From Candidatus Phyllobacterium onerii (lineage in GTDB: Bacteria; Pseudomonadota; Alphaproteobacteria; Rhizobiales; Rhizobiaceae), in contig NZ_JAQMHX010000010.1 in NCBI RefSeq assembly GCF_028331445.1, positions 93,982 through 157,981 on the forward strand: a stretch of DNA of 64,000 nucleotides, written 5' to 3'. Positions 1-8,630 of the stretch are shown here, in pieces. The position numbers and the translations under genes were made by a program. The notes beneath the pieces are model-generated. The model did no database searches, was not told the origin of the DNA, and saw only the letters and a program-made list of their open reading frames with translations. The first letter of the stretch is position 1. The number at the start of each line of letters is the position of its first letter.

Positions 1-1818
1 CTGGCATCGGGCGGCGTTACCGGCGGCGCGCTGATCATCGTCGGTGAGGATTACGGTGAAGGCTCATCCATTATGCAGGAGCGCAGCCATGCCTTTGCGA
101 TGAAGAGTCAGGTCTGGCTGCTCGATCCGCGTCCGAACCTGCCCTCCATTGTCAAATCGGTCGAAGACAGCTTCGAGCTTTCGGAAGCTTCGAACACGCC
201 GGTCATGCTGCTCGTGCGTATCCGCTGCTGCCATGTCCATGGCCAGTTTATCGCCAAGGACAACAAGCGCCCGGCAATGACCGTCGCCGAGGCACTGGAT
301 TCGCCCCGGCGCGATACGAAACGCATCGTCCTGCCGCCGGCCTCTTTTCTGCACGAGAAGGAAAAGATCGAAAAGCGCTGGCCCGCCGCGGTCGATTTCA
401 TCCGCTCGCGCAAAATCAACGAGTTCTTCGGCCCTGAGATCGCTGAGGTTGGTATTGTCCTGCAGGGCGGGATGTACAATGGCGTCATCCGCGCGTTGCA
501 GCGCATAGGCCTTGCCGATCTTTACGGCGAGACCCAGGTGCCACTCTATGTGCTCAATGCGGTTTATCCGTTGGTGGAAGACGAATTTCTTGGCTTTTGC
601 CAAGGCAAAGACGCGGTGCTCGTCGTTGAGGAAGGCCAGCCGAACTATATCGAGCAGGCGATGGCGTCGATGCTGCATAAGGCGGATTACACAACGCGTA
701 TCATCGGCAAGGAAGTCATGCCGATGGCTGGTGAATACACTGGCCAGGTCATGTTCGACGGGGTCAGCACCTTCCTGCGTGAGCGCGCACCGCGCCTGCT
801 TCCAGCTCAGATACGTGCGCCCAACACCACCGATATGAGCCAAGATGTTTCCGATCTTACGGCACTCGTTCCCGGGCGACCGCCCGGGTTCTGCACCGGC
901 TGCCCGGAGCGGCCGATCTTCGCCGCCACCAAACTGATCGAGCAGGAACTGGGGCACCACCACATTGCGTCCGACATCGGCTGCCATCTGTTTTCGATCA
1001 TGCCGCCCTTTGAGCTCGGCGCAACGACCATGGGTTACGGCCTCGGTCCGGCATCGGCTTCCGCGTTCAATTCTCCTGACGCCAAGCGCCGGTCGATCTC
1101 CTTCGTCGGCGATGGCGGCTTCTGGCACAATGGCCTGACCTCTTCCATCGGCAACGCGGTATTCAACCGCAATGACGGCGTGATCGTCATCGTCGACAAT
1201 TTCTATTCGGCCGCCACCGGCGGGCAGGACATTCTGTCGTCACGCGCCACCAATCGCTCGAAATCGACCAAGCATCCTATCACTGAAGCGGTCAAAGGCA
1301 TGGGAGTCAAATGGGTTCGCCATATCGAGCGAACCTATGACGTCAATAAAATGCGCGACACGCTGCGCGAGGCGCTGACCACGCCGGAGACAGGCCCGAA
1401 GGTCATTGTCGCTTCGTCGGAATGCATGCTGAACCGGCAGCGCCGCGAGAAGCCGCTGATCGACAAGGCGATCAAGGGCGGTGAACGCATGGTCAAGCCG
1501 AAGTTCGGCGTCGATGAGGATATTTGCACTGGCGATCATGCCTGTATGCGCTTGTCGGGCTGTCCGTCACTTTCGGTCAAGACGCTCGACGATCCGCTGC
1601 GTGACGATCCCGTTGCCCATATCGACCAGAGCTGCGTCGGCTGCGGCAATTGTGGCGAAGTTGCCGATGCTGCCGTGCTTTGCCCGTCCTTCTACCGTGC
1701 CGATGTCGTGCACAATCCTGGGACATGGGACCGTTTTGCCGACAACATACGGCGCAAGCTCATCGGCATGATGCAGAACTGGCGCGAGCGCCGCCGCCTG
1801 GAATTCGTGGACGCATAA
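1..1818 (+). CDS. iorA: Indolepyruvate:ferredoxin oxidoreductase, alpha-type subunit (5' end cut by window)
   Basis: The frame is already open at base 1, so the N-terminus lies outside the window; 605 codons are visible. The fragment holds the C-terminal part of a thiamine-diphosphate 2-oxoacid oxidoreductase. A TPP-binding stretch starts GDGGFWHNGL and is followed by a VDN motif. The tail is ferredoxin-like, with Cys in CTGDHAC and a CVGCGNC cluster motif that should bind [4Fe-4S]. The family oxidatively decarboxylates arylpyruvates (indolepyruvate, phenylpyruvate) to aryl-acetyl-CoA in the cytosol. The partner gene begins one base after the stop. Whether the substrate here is indolepyruvate or phenylpyruvate cannot be told from sequence. 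Confidence 0.88.
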   Translation: MASGGVTGGALIIVGEDYGEGSSIMQERSHAFAMKSQVWLLDPRPNLPSIVKSVEDSFELSEASNTPVMLLVRIRCCHVHGQFIAKDNKRPAMTVAEALDSPRRDTKRIVLPPASFLHEKEKIEKRWPAAVDFIRSRKINEFFGPEIAEVGIVLQGGMYNGVIRALQRIGLADLYGETQVPLYVLNAVYPLVEDEFLGFCQGKDAVLVVEEGQPNYIEQAMASMLHKADYTTRIIGKEVMPMAGEYTGQVMFDGVSTFLRERAPRLLPAQIRAPNTTDMSQDVSDLTALVPGRPPGFCTGCPERPIFAATKLIEQELGHHHIASDIGCHLFSIMPPFELGATTMGYGLGPASASAFNSPDAKRRSISFVGDGGFWHNGLTSSIGNAVFNRNDGVIVIVDNFYSAATGGQDILSSRATNRSKSTKHPITEAVKGMGVKWVRHIERTYDVNKMRDTLREALTTPETGPKVIVASSECMLNRQRREKPLIDKAIKGGERMVKPKFGVDEDICTGDHACMRLSGCPSLSVKTLDDPLRDDPVAHIDQSCVGCGNCGEVADAAVLCPSFYRADVVHNPGTWDRFADNIRRKLIGMMQNWRERRRLEFVDA

Positions 1819-1819
1819 C

Positions 1820-3352
1820 ATGGCAGATCAGGCGCCTTCCACAGTTCCCGAAGCGGACAGGATCATCAAGCTTGCGGTACTGGCCGTTGGCGGGCAGGGC
1901 GGCGGTGTTCTCACCGACTGGATCACTGCCGTTGCCGAGGTCAATGGTTACCGCGCGCAATCGACATCGGTTGCAGGCGTGGCACAGCGCACCGGCGCGA
2001 CGATCTATTACGTCGAGCTATGCCGCGATAATGGCCGCCAGCCGGTGTTCGCCTTGTCCCCGGCGCAGGGTGATGTCGATATCCTGATCGCATCCGAACT
2101 CATGGAAGCCGGACGCGCCATCATTCGTGGCTTCGTCACGCCCAACCGCACGACACTGATCGCGTCCTCGCACCGTATCGCCGCCATCTCGGAGAAGATC
2201 GAGCCCGGCGATGGGCGTGCCCCTTCCGATCAGGTTATGGCCGCGGCCAAGGGTTCGGCGAAGCGCTTCATAAGTTTCGACATGGAGCAGATGGCGCTCG
2301 ATGCCGGGTCGATGATTTCAGCCAGCCTGCTCGGCGCGCTGGCGGGTTCCGGCGCGCTGCCTTTTCCCCGCGAGACCTATGAAGAAATCATCAGGGGCTC
2401 AGGTCGGGGCGCGACTGCCAGTCTGAAGGCCTTCGCGGCGGCTCATGATCGCGCCAAAGATGTGGAGGCAGCCCCCGATGCATTCCCACCTCAACCCATC
2501 CCTTCAACGCCGAACGTAAAGGGCCCGCAGCAGCTCCTGTCGCAGTGGCAGTCGCTCAACGCCCGCGTCAATGCCTATCCCGAGCTCGTGCGCGATATGG
2601 CCCTGCGCGGTCTGTGCAAGGTCACCGATTACCAGGACGTCGCCTACGGCACCGAATATCTCGACCGACTCGATCAGGCGGTGAAGCTGGACAGCCCCGG
2701 CTACGCGCTGTCGCTGAGCGCGGCGAAACATCTCGCCAATGCCATGTGTTATGACGACATGATCCGGGTTTCCGATCTCAAGACCCGTTCGAAGCGCGAC
2801 ACGCGCGTACGGTCCGAAGTTGGCGTCAAGGATGGAACCGTCCTGCGACTGACCGAGTATTTTCATCCCCGCATCGAGGAATTCTGCGGCACGCTCCCGA
2901 CTGGACTTGGCCGCTACATCGAAAGCCGCCCGAAAGTTTCGGCTTGGCTTGACAGGCGCATCAATCGTGGACGCCGCATCCGCACCGACAGCATGTCGGG
3001 TTTTGCCATGCTGTGGTTCATCGGCGGTCTGCGCCGCTGGCGCCGCTCGCTGCTGCGGCATCAGGTGGAAACCGCGCATCTGCAGCACTGGTACAAACTG
3101 GCGCTCGATCACGTTTCGCAGGATTATGCGCTTGCAGTTGAAATCCTCAACTGCCGCCGCCTGATCAAGGGCTACAGCGATACGCATGTCCGCGCCTTCT
3201 CCAAGTTTGACCGTGTGCTCTCGGGCCTCGATCTGGTCAAAGGCCGACCCGATGCCGCCGATTGGATTCGCCGCCTGCGCGAAGCTGCCCTGAAAGATGA
3301 AGAAGGCACCATGCTCGATGGTGCCCTGAAGACCATCGCCTCACTGAACTAA
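1820..3352 (+). CDS. iorB: Indolepyruvate:ferredoxin oxidoreductase, beta-type subunit with C-terminal extension
   Basis: 510 aa. The first ~200 residues are the gamma/beta-type domain of 2-oxoacid oxidoreductases, with a glycine-rich GGQGGGVLTDWI segment and the SVAGVAQRTGAT motif. The remaining ~280 residues are an alpha-helical extension found in long proteobacterial IorB proteins (DUF6537 type). The ATG sits one base after the upstream stop, so the two subunits are probably translationally coupled. The 3' end overlaps the stop of the opposing RidA gene by four bases, making the two operons tightly convergent. It should form the arylpyruvate oxidoreductase with the preceding subunit. Confidence 0.85.
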   Translation: MADQAPSTVPEADRIIKLAVLAVGGQGGGVLTDWITAVAEVNGYRAQSTSVAGVAQRTGATIYYVELCRDNGRQPVFALSPAQGDVDILIASELMEAGRAIIRGFVTPNRTTLIASSHRIAAISEKIEPGDGRAPSDQVMAAAKGSAKRFISFDMEQMALDAGSMISASLLGALAGSGALPFPRETYEEIIRGSGRGATASLKAFAAAHDRAKDVEAAPDAFPPQPIPSTPNVKGPQQLLSQWQSLNARVNAYPELVRDMALRGLCKVTDYQDVAYGTEYLDRLDQAVKLDSPGYALSLSAAKHLANAMCYDDMIRVSDLKTRSKRDTRVRSEVGVKDGTVLRLTEYFHPRIEEFCGTLPTGLGRYIESRPKVSAWLDRRINRGRRIRTDSMSGFAMLWFIGGLRRWRRSLLRHQVETAHLQHWYKLALDHVSQDYALAVEILNCRRLIKGYSDTHVRAFSKFDRVLSGLDLVKGRPDAADWIRRLREAALKDEEGTMLDGALKTIASLN

Positions 3353-3744
3353 CCTGGGATCACTGCCGTGGCTTCGATCTCCACCAGAGCGCGATCTTCC
3401 AGCAACGCCACAACCTGCACTAGCGTCATTGCCGGATAGTGGCGGCCGAACACCCGGCGATAGGCTTCGCCCAACCTTCGCTGTTGGGTGACATAGGCCT
3501 TCTTGTCGGTAATGTACCAGGTCAGCCGCACGATATTGGCGGGCGAGGCGCCCGCGCTTGCCAGCACATCGGCGATATTGCGCATGGTCTGTTCCGCCTG
3601 TTCGACGAAGTCATCCGTTTCGAACTGCTGATCCTTGGTCCAGCCGATCTGCCCGCCGACAAACAGCGTTTTGCCTTCGCCGATGACGCCGTTCGAATAA
3701 CCTTTTGCCGGCGGCCATCCCTGCGGATGAACAATCTCTACCAT
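3349..3744 (-). CDS. RidA/YjgF-family enamine/imine deaminase, last gene of anthranilate operon
   Basis: 131 aa from the ATG at 3744, which has an AGGAA site about 7 bases upstream; the longer upstream reading runs into the ligase gene and is not needed. The sequence has the RidA core: GNxLFVGGQ-like FVGGQIGW, FVEQAEQTMRNI, and a C-terminal segment ending LVEIEATAVIPG. RidA proteins hydrolyse enamines and imines to a ketone plus ammonia. As the last gene of the 2-aminobenzoyl-CoA operon, it is well placed to act on the enamine made by the monooxygenase/reductase (inference). The gap to the ligase gene is 23 bp. Confidence 0.85.
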   Translation of the reverse strand: MVEIVHPQGWPPAKGYSNGVIGEGKTLFVGGQIGWTKDQQFETDDFVEQAEQTMRNIADVLASAGASPANIVRLTWYITDKKAYVTQQRRLGEAYRRVFGRHYPAMTLVQVVALLEDRALVEIEATAVIPG

Positions 3745-3767
3745 ACTGATTTCCTGCCTTCGTGTTT

Positions 3768-5393
3768 CTAATGCTGGTTGGCCTTGCGCAACTGGAAACG
3801 TTGGATCTTGCCCGTCGCCGTCTTCGGTAGGGCCTCGACGAATTTGATGGAACGCGGATATTTGTACGCTGCGATCACCTGCTTGACATGATCCTGCAGC
3901 CGCTTGACCGTCAGCTCGTCGGCGGCAACGCCCGCGCACAACATGATGTGTGCCTGCACGATCTGACCGCGAGCTTCATCGGGCGCGCCGATGACCGCAC
4001 ATTCGCTGACGTCCGGATGCAACAGCAGCGCCGCTTCGACTTCGGGACCGGCAATATTGTATCCGGCAGAGATAATCATGTCGTCGGAACGCGCTGCGAA
4101 ATGAAAATAGCCGTGCTCGTCCTGGAAAAAGGTATCGCCGGTGAGGTTCCAGGCGTCACGCACATATGTTTTCTGGCGCTCATCCGCCATATAGCGGCAG
4201 CCCGTCGGCCCACGCACGGCAAGCTTGCCGGTTTCGCCGCGCGGCAGTTCGCGCATGTCGTCATCGACAATGATGGCTTCATAGCCGCTAACCGGCTTAC
4301 CGGTGCGGCCCGGACCTGAATCGTCCAGCCGGTTGCTGATGAAGATATGCAGCATTTCGGTCGAGCCGATACCATCGAGTAGCGGCTTGCCAGTCTTGGC
4401 CATCCAGGCCTCGTATATGGGGGCGGGAAGCGTCTCGCCAGCGGAAACGGCAACGCGCAGTGAAGAAAGGTCGGCGCCTTCGTTCATAGCCTGCAGCATG
4501 GTGCGGTAGGCGGTGGGCGCGGTAAAGCTGATTGTCGCCTTATAGGTCTCGATGATTTCGACCATCTTTGTCGGCGTTGCCTGCTCCAGTAGGGCCGCTG
4601 CCGCCCCGAAGCGCAAGGGGAAGATCGCTAGACCGCCCAGCCCGAAGGTGAAGGCGAGCGGCGGCGACCCCACGAAAATATCGTCGGGCTGCACGTCCAG
4701 CACTTCCTTGGCATAGGCATCCGCGATCATCAGCAGATCGCGGTGAAAATGCATGGTCGCCTTGGGCTCGCCCGTCGTGCCAGAGGTGAAGCCGAGGAGG
4801 GCAACATCATCGCGGCCGGTCTTCACCGGCTCGAAGCGCACGGATTTGTTGAGCGCAATACGGTCGAGTTCAGCATCGTGGTTGGCAGTGCCGTCAAAGC
4901 CAACGACGTGCTTTAGGAAAAGGCTCTCTTTGGCGCAGGCCACCATGTCTTCCATCAGCCGCGTATCGCAAAGGGCGAAACTGATTTCCGCCTTGTCGAT
5001 GATCTGCGCGAGTTCCCCGGCGCGCAGCATGGGCATGGTGTTGACCACCACGGCCCCGACCTTGGTTGCCGCCAACCAGCACGCGACCATGGCCGGATTA
5101 TTCGCCGAGCGGATGAGAATGCGGTTGCCGGGCTCAACGCCGTAATTTTCGATCAGCGCATGGGCGATGCGATTGGTCCAATCCGTCAGCTCCTTGTAGG
5201 TGCGGCGGCGGCCATTGCCGATTAACGCGGTATTGTCGCCAAACCCGCGATTGACCATGACATCGGTCAGTTCGACCGCCGCGTTGAGCCATTCGGGATA
5301 CTGGAACTTTTGCATCGGCATTTCCGGCCAGTCTTCGGCTCGGGGCAGATTATTCCGGGTGAAGTGATCCGTATGTGAAGTCGGTCCCAGCAT
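3768..5393 (-). CDS. abmG: 2-aminobenzoate (anthranilate)-CoA ligase
   Basis: 541 aa member of the acyl-adenylate-forming family. Visible motifs are the phosphate-binding loop TSGTTGEPK (~residue 203), GIGSTEM, the GDTFF...RSDDMIISAGYNI hinge region and the C-terminal PKTATGKIQR with the catalytic lysine. Overall the sequence resembles benzoate-CoA and 2-aminobenzoate-CoA ligases. The neighbouring two-domain monooxygenase/reductase, specific to 2-aminobenzoyl-CoA, favours anthranilate over benzoate. It converts anthranilate, ATP and CoA to 2-aminobenzoyl-CoA. Start at 5393 is backed by GAGGGG upstream. It follows the acyl-CoA dehydrogenase gene after 17 bp. Confidence 0.85.
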   Translation of the reverse strand: MLGPTSHTDHFTRNNLPRAEDWPEMPMQKFQYPEWLNAAVELTDVMVNRGFGDNTALIGNGRRRTYKELTDWTNRIAHALIENYGVEPGNRILIRSANNPAMVACWLAATKVGAVVVNTMPMLRAGELAQIIDKAEISFALCDTRLMEDMVACAKESLFLKHVVGFDGTANHDAELDRIALNKSVRFEPVKTGRDDVALLGFTSGTTGEPKATMHFHRDLLMIADAYAKEVLDVQPDDIFVGSPPLAFTFGLGGLAIFPLRFGAAAALLEQATPTKMVEIIETYKATISFTAPTAYRTMLQAMNEGADLSSLRVAVSAGETLPAPIYEAWMAKTGKPLLDGIGSTEMLHIFISNRLDDSGPGRTGKPVSGYEAIIVDDDMRELPRGETGKLAVRGPTGCRYMADERQKTYVRDAWNLTGDTFFQDEHGYFHFAARSDDMIISAGYNIAGPEVEAALLLHPDVSECAVIGAPDEARGQIVQAHIMLCAGVAADELTVKRLQDHVKQVIAAYKYPRSIKFVEALPKTATGKIQRFQLRKANQH

Positions 5394-5410
5394 GGTTTAT
5401 CCCCTCGCAA

Positions 5411-6568
5411 TTAATTCCGGGCAAGCTCGTGCCTTGCGATGATTATTTTCTGCACGTCCGATGCGCCCTCATAGATGCGTAATGCCCGGATTTCCCGGTA
5501 GAGCCGCTCGACCACGCTTCCCTTGCGCACGCCGTCACCGCCGTGGATCTGCACCGCCTTGTCGATGACGCTCTGGGCATGATCGGTTGCATAGAGCTTG
5601 GCCATGGCCGCCTCGCGGCTGACGCGTTCGGCGCCGTTGTCCTTCAGCCATGCCGCGCGGTAGACAAGAAGGGCGGCGGCGTCGATATCGAGCGCCATGT
5701 CGGCGATGTGCCCCTGTACCATCTGCAGGTCGGACATGGGCGCGCCAAAGAGATGGCGTCCATTGGCGCGGGATACGGTCTCGTCCAGCGCCCGCCGGGC
5801 AAAGCCGAGCGCAGCTGCTGCAACCGTGGAACGAAATACATCCAGCACCGACATGGCGATGCGGAAACCTTGGCCCGGTGCGCCGACAAGCGTCGACGCT
5901 GCAACGCGGCAATTGTCGAAAACCAACCGCGCCAGCGGATGCGGGGCGATGACTTCAAGCCGCTCGGCGATCACCAGCCCCGGAGTGTCGGCGGGTACGA
6001 TGAAAGCCGAAATGCCCTTGGCTCCGGCCGCTTCGCCGGTGCGGGCGAACAGTGTATAGACATCGGCAATGCCACCATTGGATATCCAGGTCTTCTCGCC
6101 GCTCAATATGTAATCATCTCCGTCACGCGTCGCCGATAGTTCCATATGGGCGACGTCGGAACCTGATTGCGGTTCGCTGAGGGCAAAGGCGGATATCGCA
6201 TTGCCGGTGCGCGTCCTGTTCAGCCATGCCTGCTTTTGCGCATCTGTTCCGAACAGCGACAAAGCACCGGTGCCGAGGCCCTGCATAGCAAAGGCGAAAT
6301 CGGCAAGGCCATCATGCCGCGCCAATGTCTCGCGGATCAGGCAGAGGCTGCGCACTTCAAGCTTGCTGGAGGCATCGGCGGGATCGATGGCCGTGTGCAG
6401 CAGGTGACCCGCTTCACCGAGTTTGCGCACGAGATCGCGGCAGGCTGCATCGGTGTCGTCATGATCGATATGGCCGAGACTGGTGCCCGCCCATGTTTCG
6501 ACGTCATCAGCCAGTTGCCGGTGCCGGTCTTCGAAAAATGGCCAGGCGAGAAACGATCGGTCGGCCAT
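5411..6568 (-). CDS. Acyl-CoA dehydrogenase of the anthranilate operon
   Basis: 385 aa flavoprotein. It has the acyl-CoA dehydrogenase signature [13 protein letters not shown] and the following [10 protein letters not shown]. The C-terminal [20 protein letters not shown] and [10 protein letters not shown] carry the usual catalytic glutamate. The start at 6568 gives MADRSFL and lies one base from the stop of the crotonase gene; a longer reading to 6613 would overlap that gene and is disfavoured. Likely role: oxidation of a ring-derived or ring-opened acyl-CoA intermediate in beta-oxidation after 2-aminobenzoyl-CoA reduction. Its exact substrate is not deducible. Confidence 0.85.
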   Translation of the reverse strand: MADRSFLAWPFFEDRHRQLADDVETWAGTSLGHIDHDDTDAACRDLVRKLGEAGHLLHTAIDPADASSKLEVRSLCLIRETLARHDGLADFAFAMQGLGTGALSLFGTDAQKQAWLNRTRTGNAISAFALSEPQSGSDVAHMELSATRDGDDYILSGEKTWISNGGIADVYTLFARTGEAAGAKGISAFIVPADTPGLVIAERLEVIAPHPLARLVFDNCRVAASTLVGAPGQGFRIAMSVLDVFRSTVAAAALGFARRALDETVSRANGRHLFGAPMSDLQMVQGHIADMALDIDAAALLVYRAAWLKDNGAERVSREAAMAKLYATDHAQSVIDKAVQIHGGDGVRKGSVVERLYREIRALRIYEGASDVQKIIIARHELARN

Positions 6569-6569
6569 A

Positions 6570-7382
6570 TTAGTTGCCCCCGAAGACGGGCTTTTCATGC
6601 GCAACGAAAGCATCGAAGGCGCGCTGGAAATCCTTCGTTTGCATGCAGATCGCCTGCGCCTGCGCTTCCGCCTCGATAGCCTGATCGATGGACATTGACC
6701 ATTCCTGATTAAGCATCGTCTTGGTCATCATGTGACCGAAGGTGGGCCCGTCGGCCAGCCGCTTTGCCAGTTTGATCGCTTCCGCGTCGAGCTCTGCGGC
6801 CGGGACAATGCGGTTATAGAAACCCCAACGTTCGCCTTCCTCAGCCGCCATGGACCGGCCGGTGTAGAGCAGTTCGGCGGCGCGGCCCTGGCCGATGATT
6901 CTCGGCAGTATGGCACAGGCGCCCATGTCGCAGCCAGCAAGGCCGACGCGCGTAAACAGGAACGCCGTCCTGGCTTCCGGAGCGGCAAGCCGCAGGTCCG
7001 ACGCCATGGCGATGATCGCGCCCGCGCCGACACAGACGCCATCGACGGCGGCGATGACGGGCTTGCCACAGTGCATGATCGCCTTAACCAGATCGCCGGT
7101 CATGCGGGTGAAGTCGAGCAGACGCTTCATGTCCATCTTCAACAGTGGACCGATAATGTCGTGCACATCGCCGCCTGAGCAGAAATTGCCCCCATTGGAG
7201 CCAAAGACCACGGCTTTGATGTCCTCGGCGTAGGTGAGGTCGCGAAAGCAGTCCCGCAGCTCCGCGTAGCTCTCGAAGGTCAGCGGATTCTTGCGCTCCG
7301 GCCGGTCGAGCGAGATGATGGCTATACCGCCCTCGACGTGCCATTTGAAAAAGGTGGCCTTGTAGTTTGCCATCTCACGCAT
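6570..7382 (-). CDS. Crotonase-family enzyme (enoyl-CoA hydratase/isomerase-like) lacking both hydratase glutamates
   Basis: 270 aa. The crotonase fold is clear: [11 protein letters not shown], oxyanion-hole [11 protein letters not shown] and the second loop [19 protein letters not shown]. The two catalytic glutamates of classical hydratases (in ELxxxCD and QPE) are replaced here (IIAMASD and FLFTR), and an Asp occurs in GLAGCDMGA. It may therefore be a ring hydrolase, isomerase or lyase rather than a simple hydratase. I choose the ATG at 7382, with GGAGG five bases upstream; GTG 7388 and ATG 7373 are alternatives. The 5' end overlaps the MarR stop. Confidence 0.8.
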   Translation of the reverse strand: MREMANYKATFFKWHVEGGIAIISLDRPERKNPLTFESYAELRDCFRDLTYAEDIKAVVFGSNGGNFCSGGDVHDIIGPLLKMDMKRLLDFTRMTGDLVKAIMHCGKPVIAAVDGVCVGAGAIIAMASDLRLAAPEARTAFLFTRVGLAGCDMGACAILPRIIGQGRAAELLYTGRSMAAEEGERWGFYNRIVPAAELDAEAIKLAKRLADGPTFGHMMTKTMLNQEWSMSIDQAIEAEAQAQAICMQTKDFQRAFDAFVAHEKPVFGGN

Positions 7383-7878
7383 GATCACCTCCCGTAATCA
7401 GTCCCCGCGAATGCTCGATTGTGTCCAAGATGGAACTCAGCCGTGCCGTCGTATCCGGCGGAAGGGTGCTGAAGATGTCATTGATCCACAATTCGTGCGC
7501 AGCGGCCATGCGCGAGAACTCGTCCCGACCCTTGTGTGTCAGGCGTACCAGCATGGCGCGCTTGTCACCCACGACAGGCACACGCAGCACGGCACCGTCC
7601 GAAACCAGCCGCTCGATGATCCCGGTGACGTTGCCATTGGAAACGCGCAGCGCCGAGGACAGTTCGCTCATCTTGAGCCCTTCTTCGAAGCGGTAGAGCG
7701 CCGCCATCACGTCGAAACGCGGTAGCGTGGTATCGAACTCCATCCGCAGCTTTTCGCGTATTGTCGCTTCGATATGCTTGGTCGCCTTCAGCATCTTCAG
7801 CCAGACCCGCAGGTTCTGCTTGACGAAAGCAGGGGATGCGCCCTCATCGAGGGACGGTTGCTGTGTCGGGTTGCTCAT
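7375..7878 (-). CDS. MarR-family transcriptional regulator embedded in the anthranilate operon
   Basis: 167 aa. The winged helix-turn-helix is at about residues 50-115 ([46 protein letters not shown] wing). The start at 7878 has AGGAGG upstream and overlaps the SDR stop as ATGA. The regulator therefore sits third in the operon it probably controls. MarR proteins of CoA-dependent aromatic pathways are often repressors released by an aryl-CoA thioester, here plausibly 2-aminobenzoyl-CoA (inference). Candidate operators are the palindromes at 10987-11015. Confidence 0.85.
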   Translation of the reverse strand: MSNPTQQPSLDEGASPAFVKQNLRVWLKMLKATKHIEATIREKLRMEFDTTLPRFDVMAALYRFEEGLKMSELSSALRVSNGNVTGIIERLVSDGAVLRVPVVGDKRAMLVRLTHKGRDEFSRMAAAHELWINDIFSTLPPDTTARLSSILDTIEHSRGLITGGDHA

Positions 7879-8630
7879 ATTTCCCCTCCTGAAATGGCAA
7901 TCGCCTGGCCGGTGATGGAATGAGAATTCGGGCCACACAACCACAAAACGGTCTGTGCAACTTCGTTTGGCTGGATCAGCCGTTTTTGCGGATTGGATGC
8001 AGCGAGCGCGGTGACTGCTTCGGCGTGGCTCTTGCCGGTCTTCTGCATGATAGTCTCTATGGAATGGTCCAGCATGGGTGTATCGACAAAGCCGGGACAG
8101 ATCGCATTGACGGTAATACCCGTCTTGGCGAGCTCCAGTGCCAGCGCCCGCGTCAGACCGACAACCCCATGCTTGGCCGCGGTATAAGCCGAAACATAGG
8201 CATAGCCCTTCAACCCCGCAGTCGAGGCAATGGCGATGAGCCTGCCGCTGTTGACTTGCATCATGGCCGGAAGCGCGTGGTGAAATGTGGTGAACACGCC
8301 AGTAAGATTAAGATCGATCTGGTTCTTCCACGTCTTGAGATCGAGGCGGTGGAATGGCGCGCTTTCGGCGGCACCCGCATTGGCGATGACGATATCGAGC
8401 TGGCTGCCGATCTGTTCGAACAGGTGCTTAGAGGAAGCCTCGTCAGTTACATCGGCGGCAATCGGAACAATCAATACCGATTTTGCCGCTGTCTTCGCCA
8501 ACACATCGGCCCGTCGCCCGGAGATAATCACCCGGGCCCCCTGTCCTGCGAGTTGCAGCGCGATCGCAGCGCCAACCCCGGTGCCGCCGCCGGTGACCAG
8601 CGCGACCTTACCTTCGAGCGAGCCCGCCAC
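7875..8630 (-). CDS. Short-chain dehydrogenase/reductase, 3-hydroxyacyl-CoA dehydrogenase-like
   Basis: 251 aa classical SDR. It has the cofactor motif TGGGTGVG, NAG in VIANAGA, catalytic Ser in IASTAG, YTAAK for the Tyr/Lys pair, and the PGFVDTPM loop. It uses a GTG start at 8630, directly after the stop of the monooxygenase/reductase, with GAGGGC ahead. The family oxidises hydroxyl groups with NAD(P). Here it probably acts on a hydroxyl or oxo group of the alicyclic CoA ester formed from 2-aminobenzoyl-CoA. Its 3' end overlaps the MarR gene by four bases. Confidence 0.85.
   Translation of the reverse strand: MAGSLEGKVALVTGGGTGVGAAIALQLAGQGARVIISGRRADVLAKTAAKSVLIVPIAADVTDEASSKHLFEQIGSQLDIVIANAGAAESAPFHRLDLKTWKNQIDLNLTGVFTTFHHALPAMMQVNSGRLIAIASTAGLKGYAYVSAYTAAKHGVVGLTRALALELAKTGITVNAICPGFVDTPMLDHSIETIMQKTGKSHAEAVTALAASNPQKRLIQPNEVAQTVLWLCGPNSHSITGQAIAISGGEI

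Noticed and set aside
64..1128. 354-codon minus-strand frame
   Set aside because: It is the antisense shadow of the iorA-like gene, with no recognisable motif.
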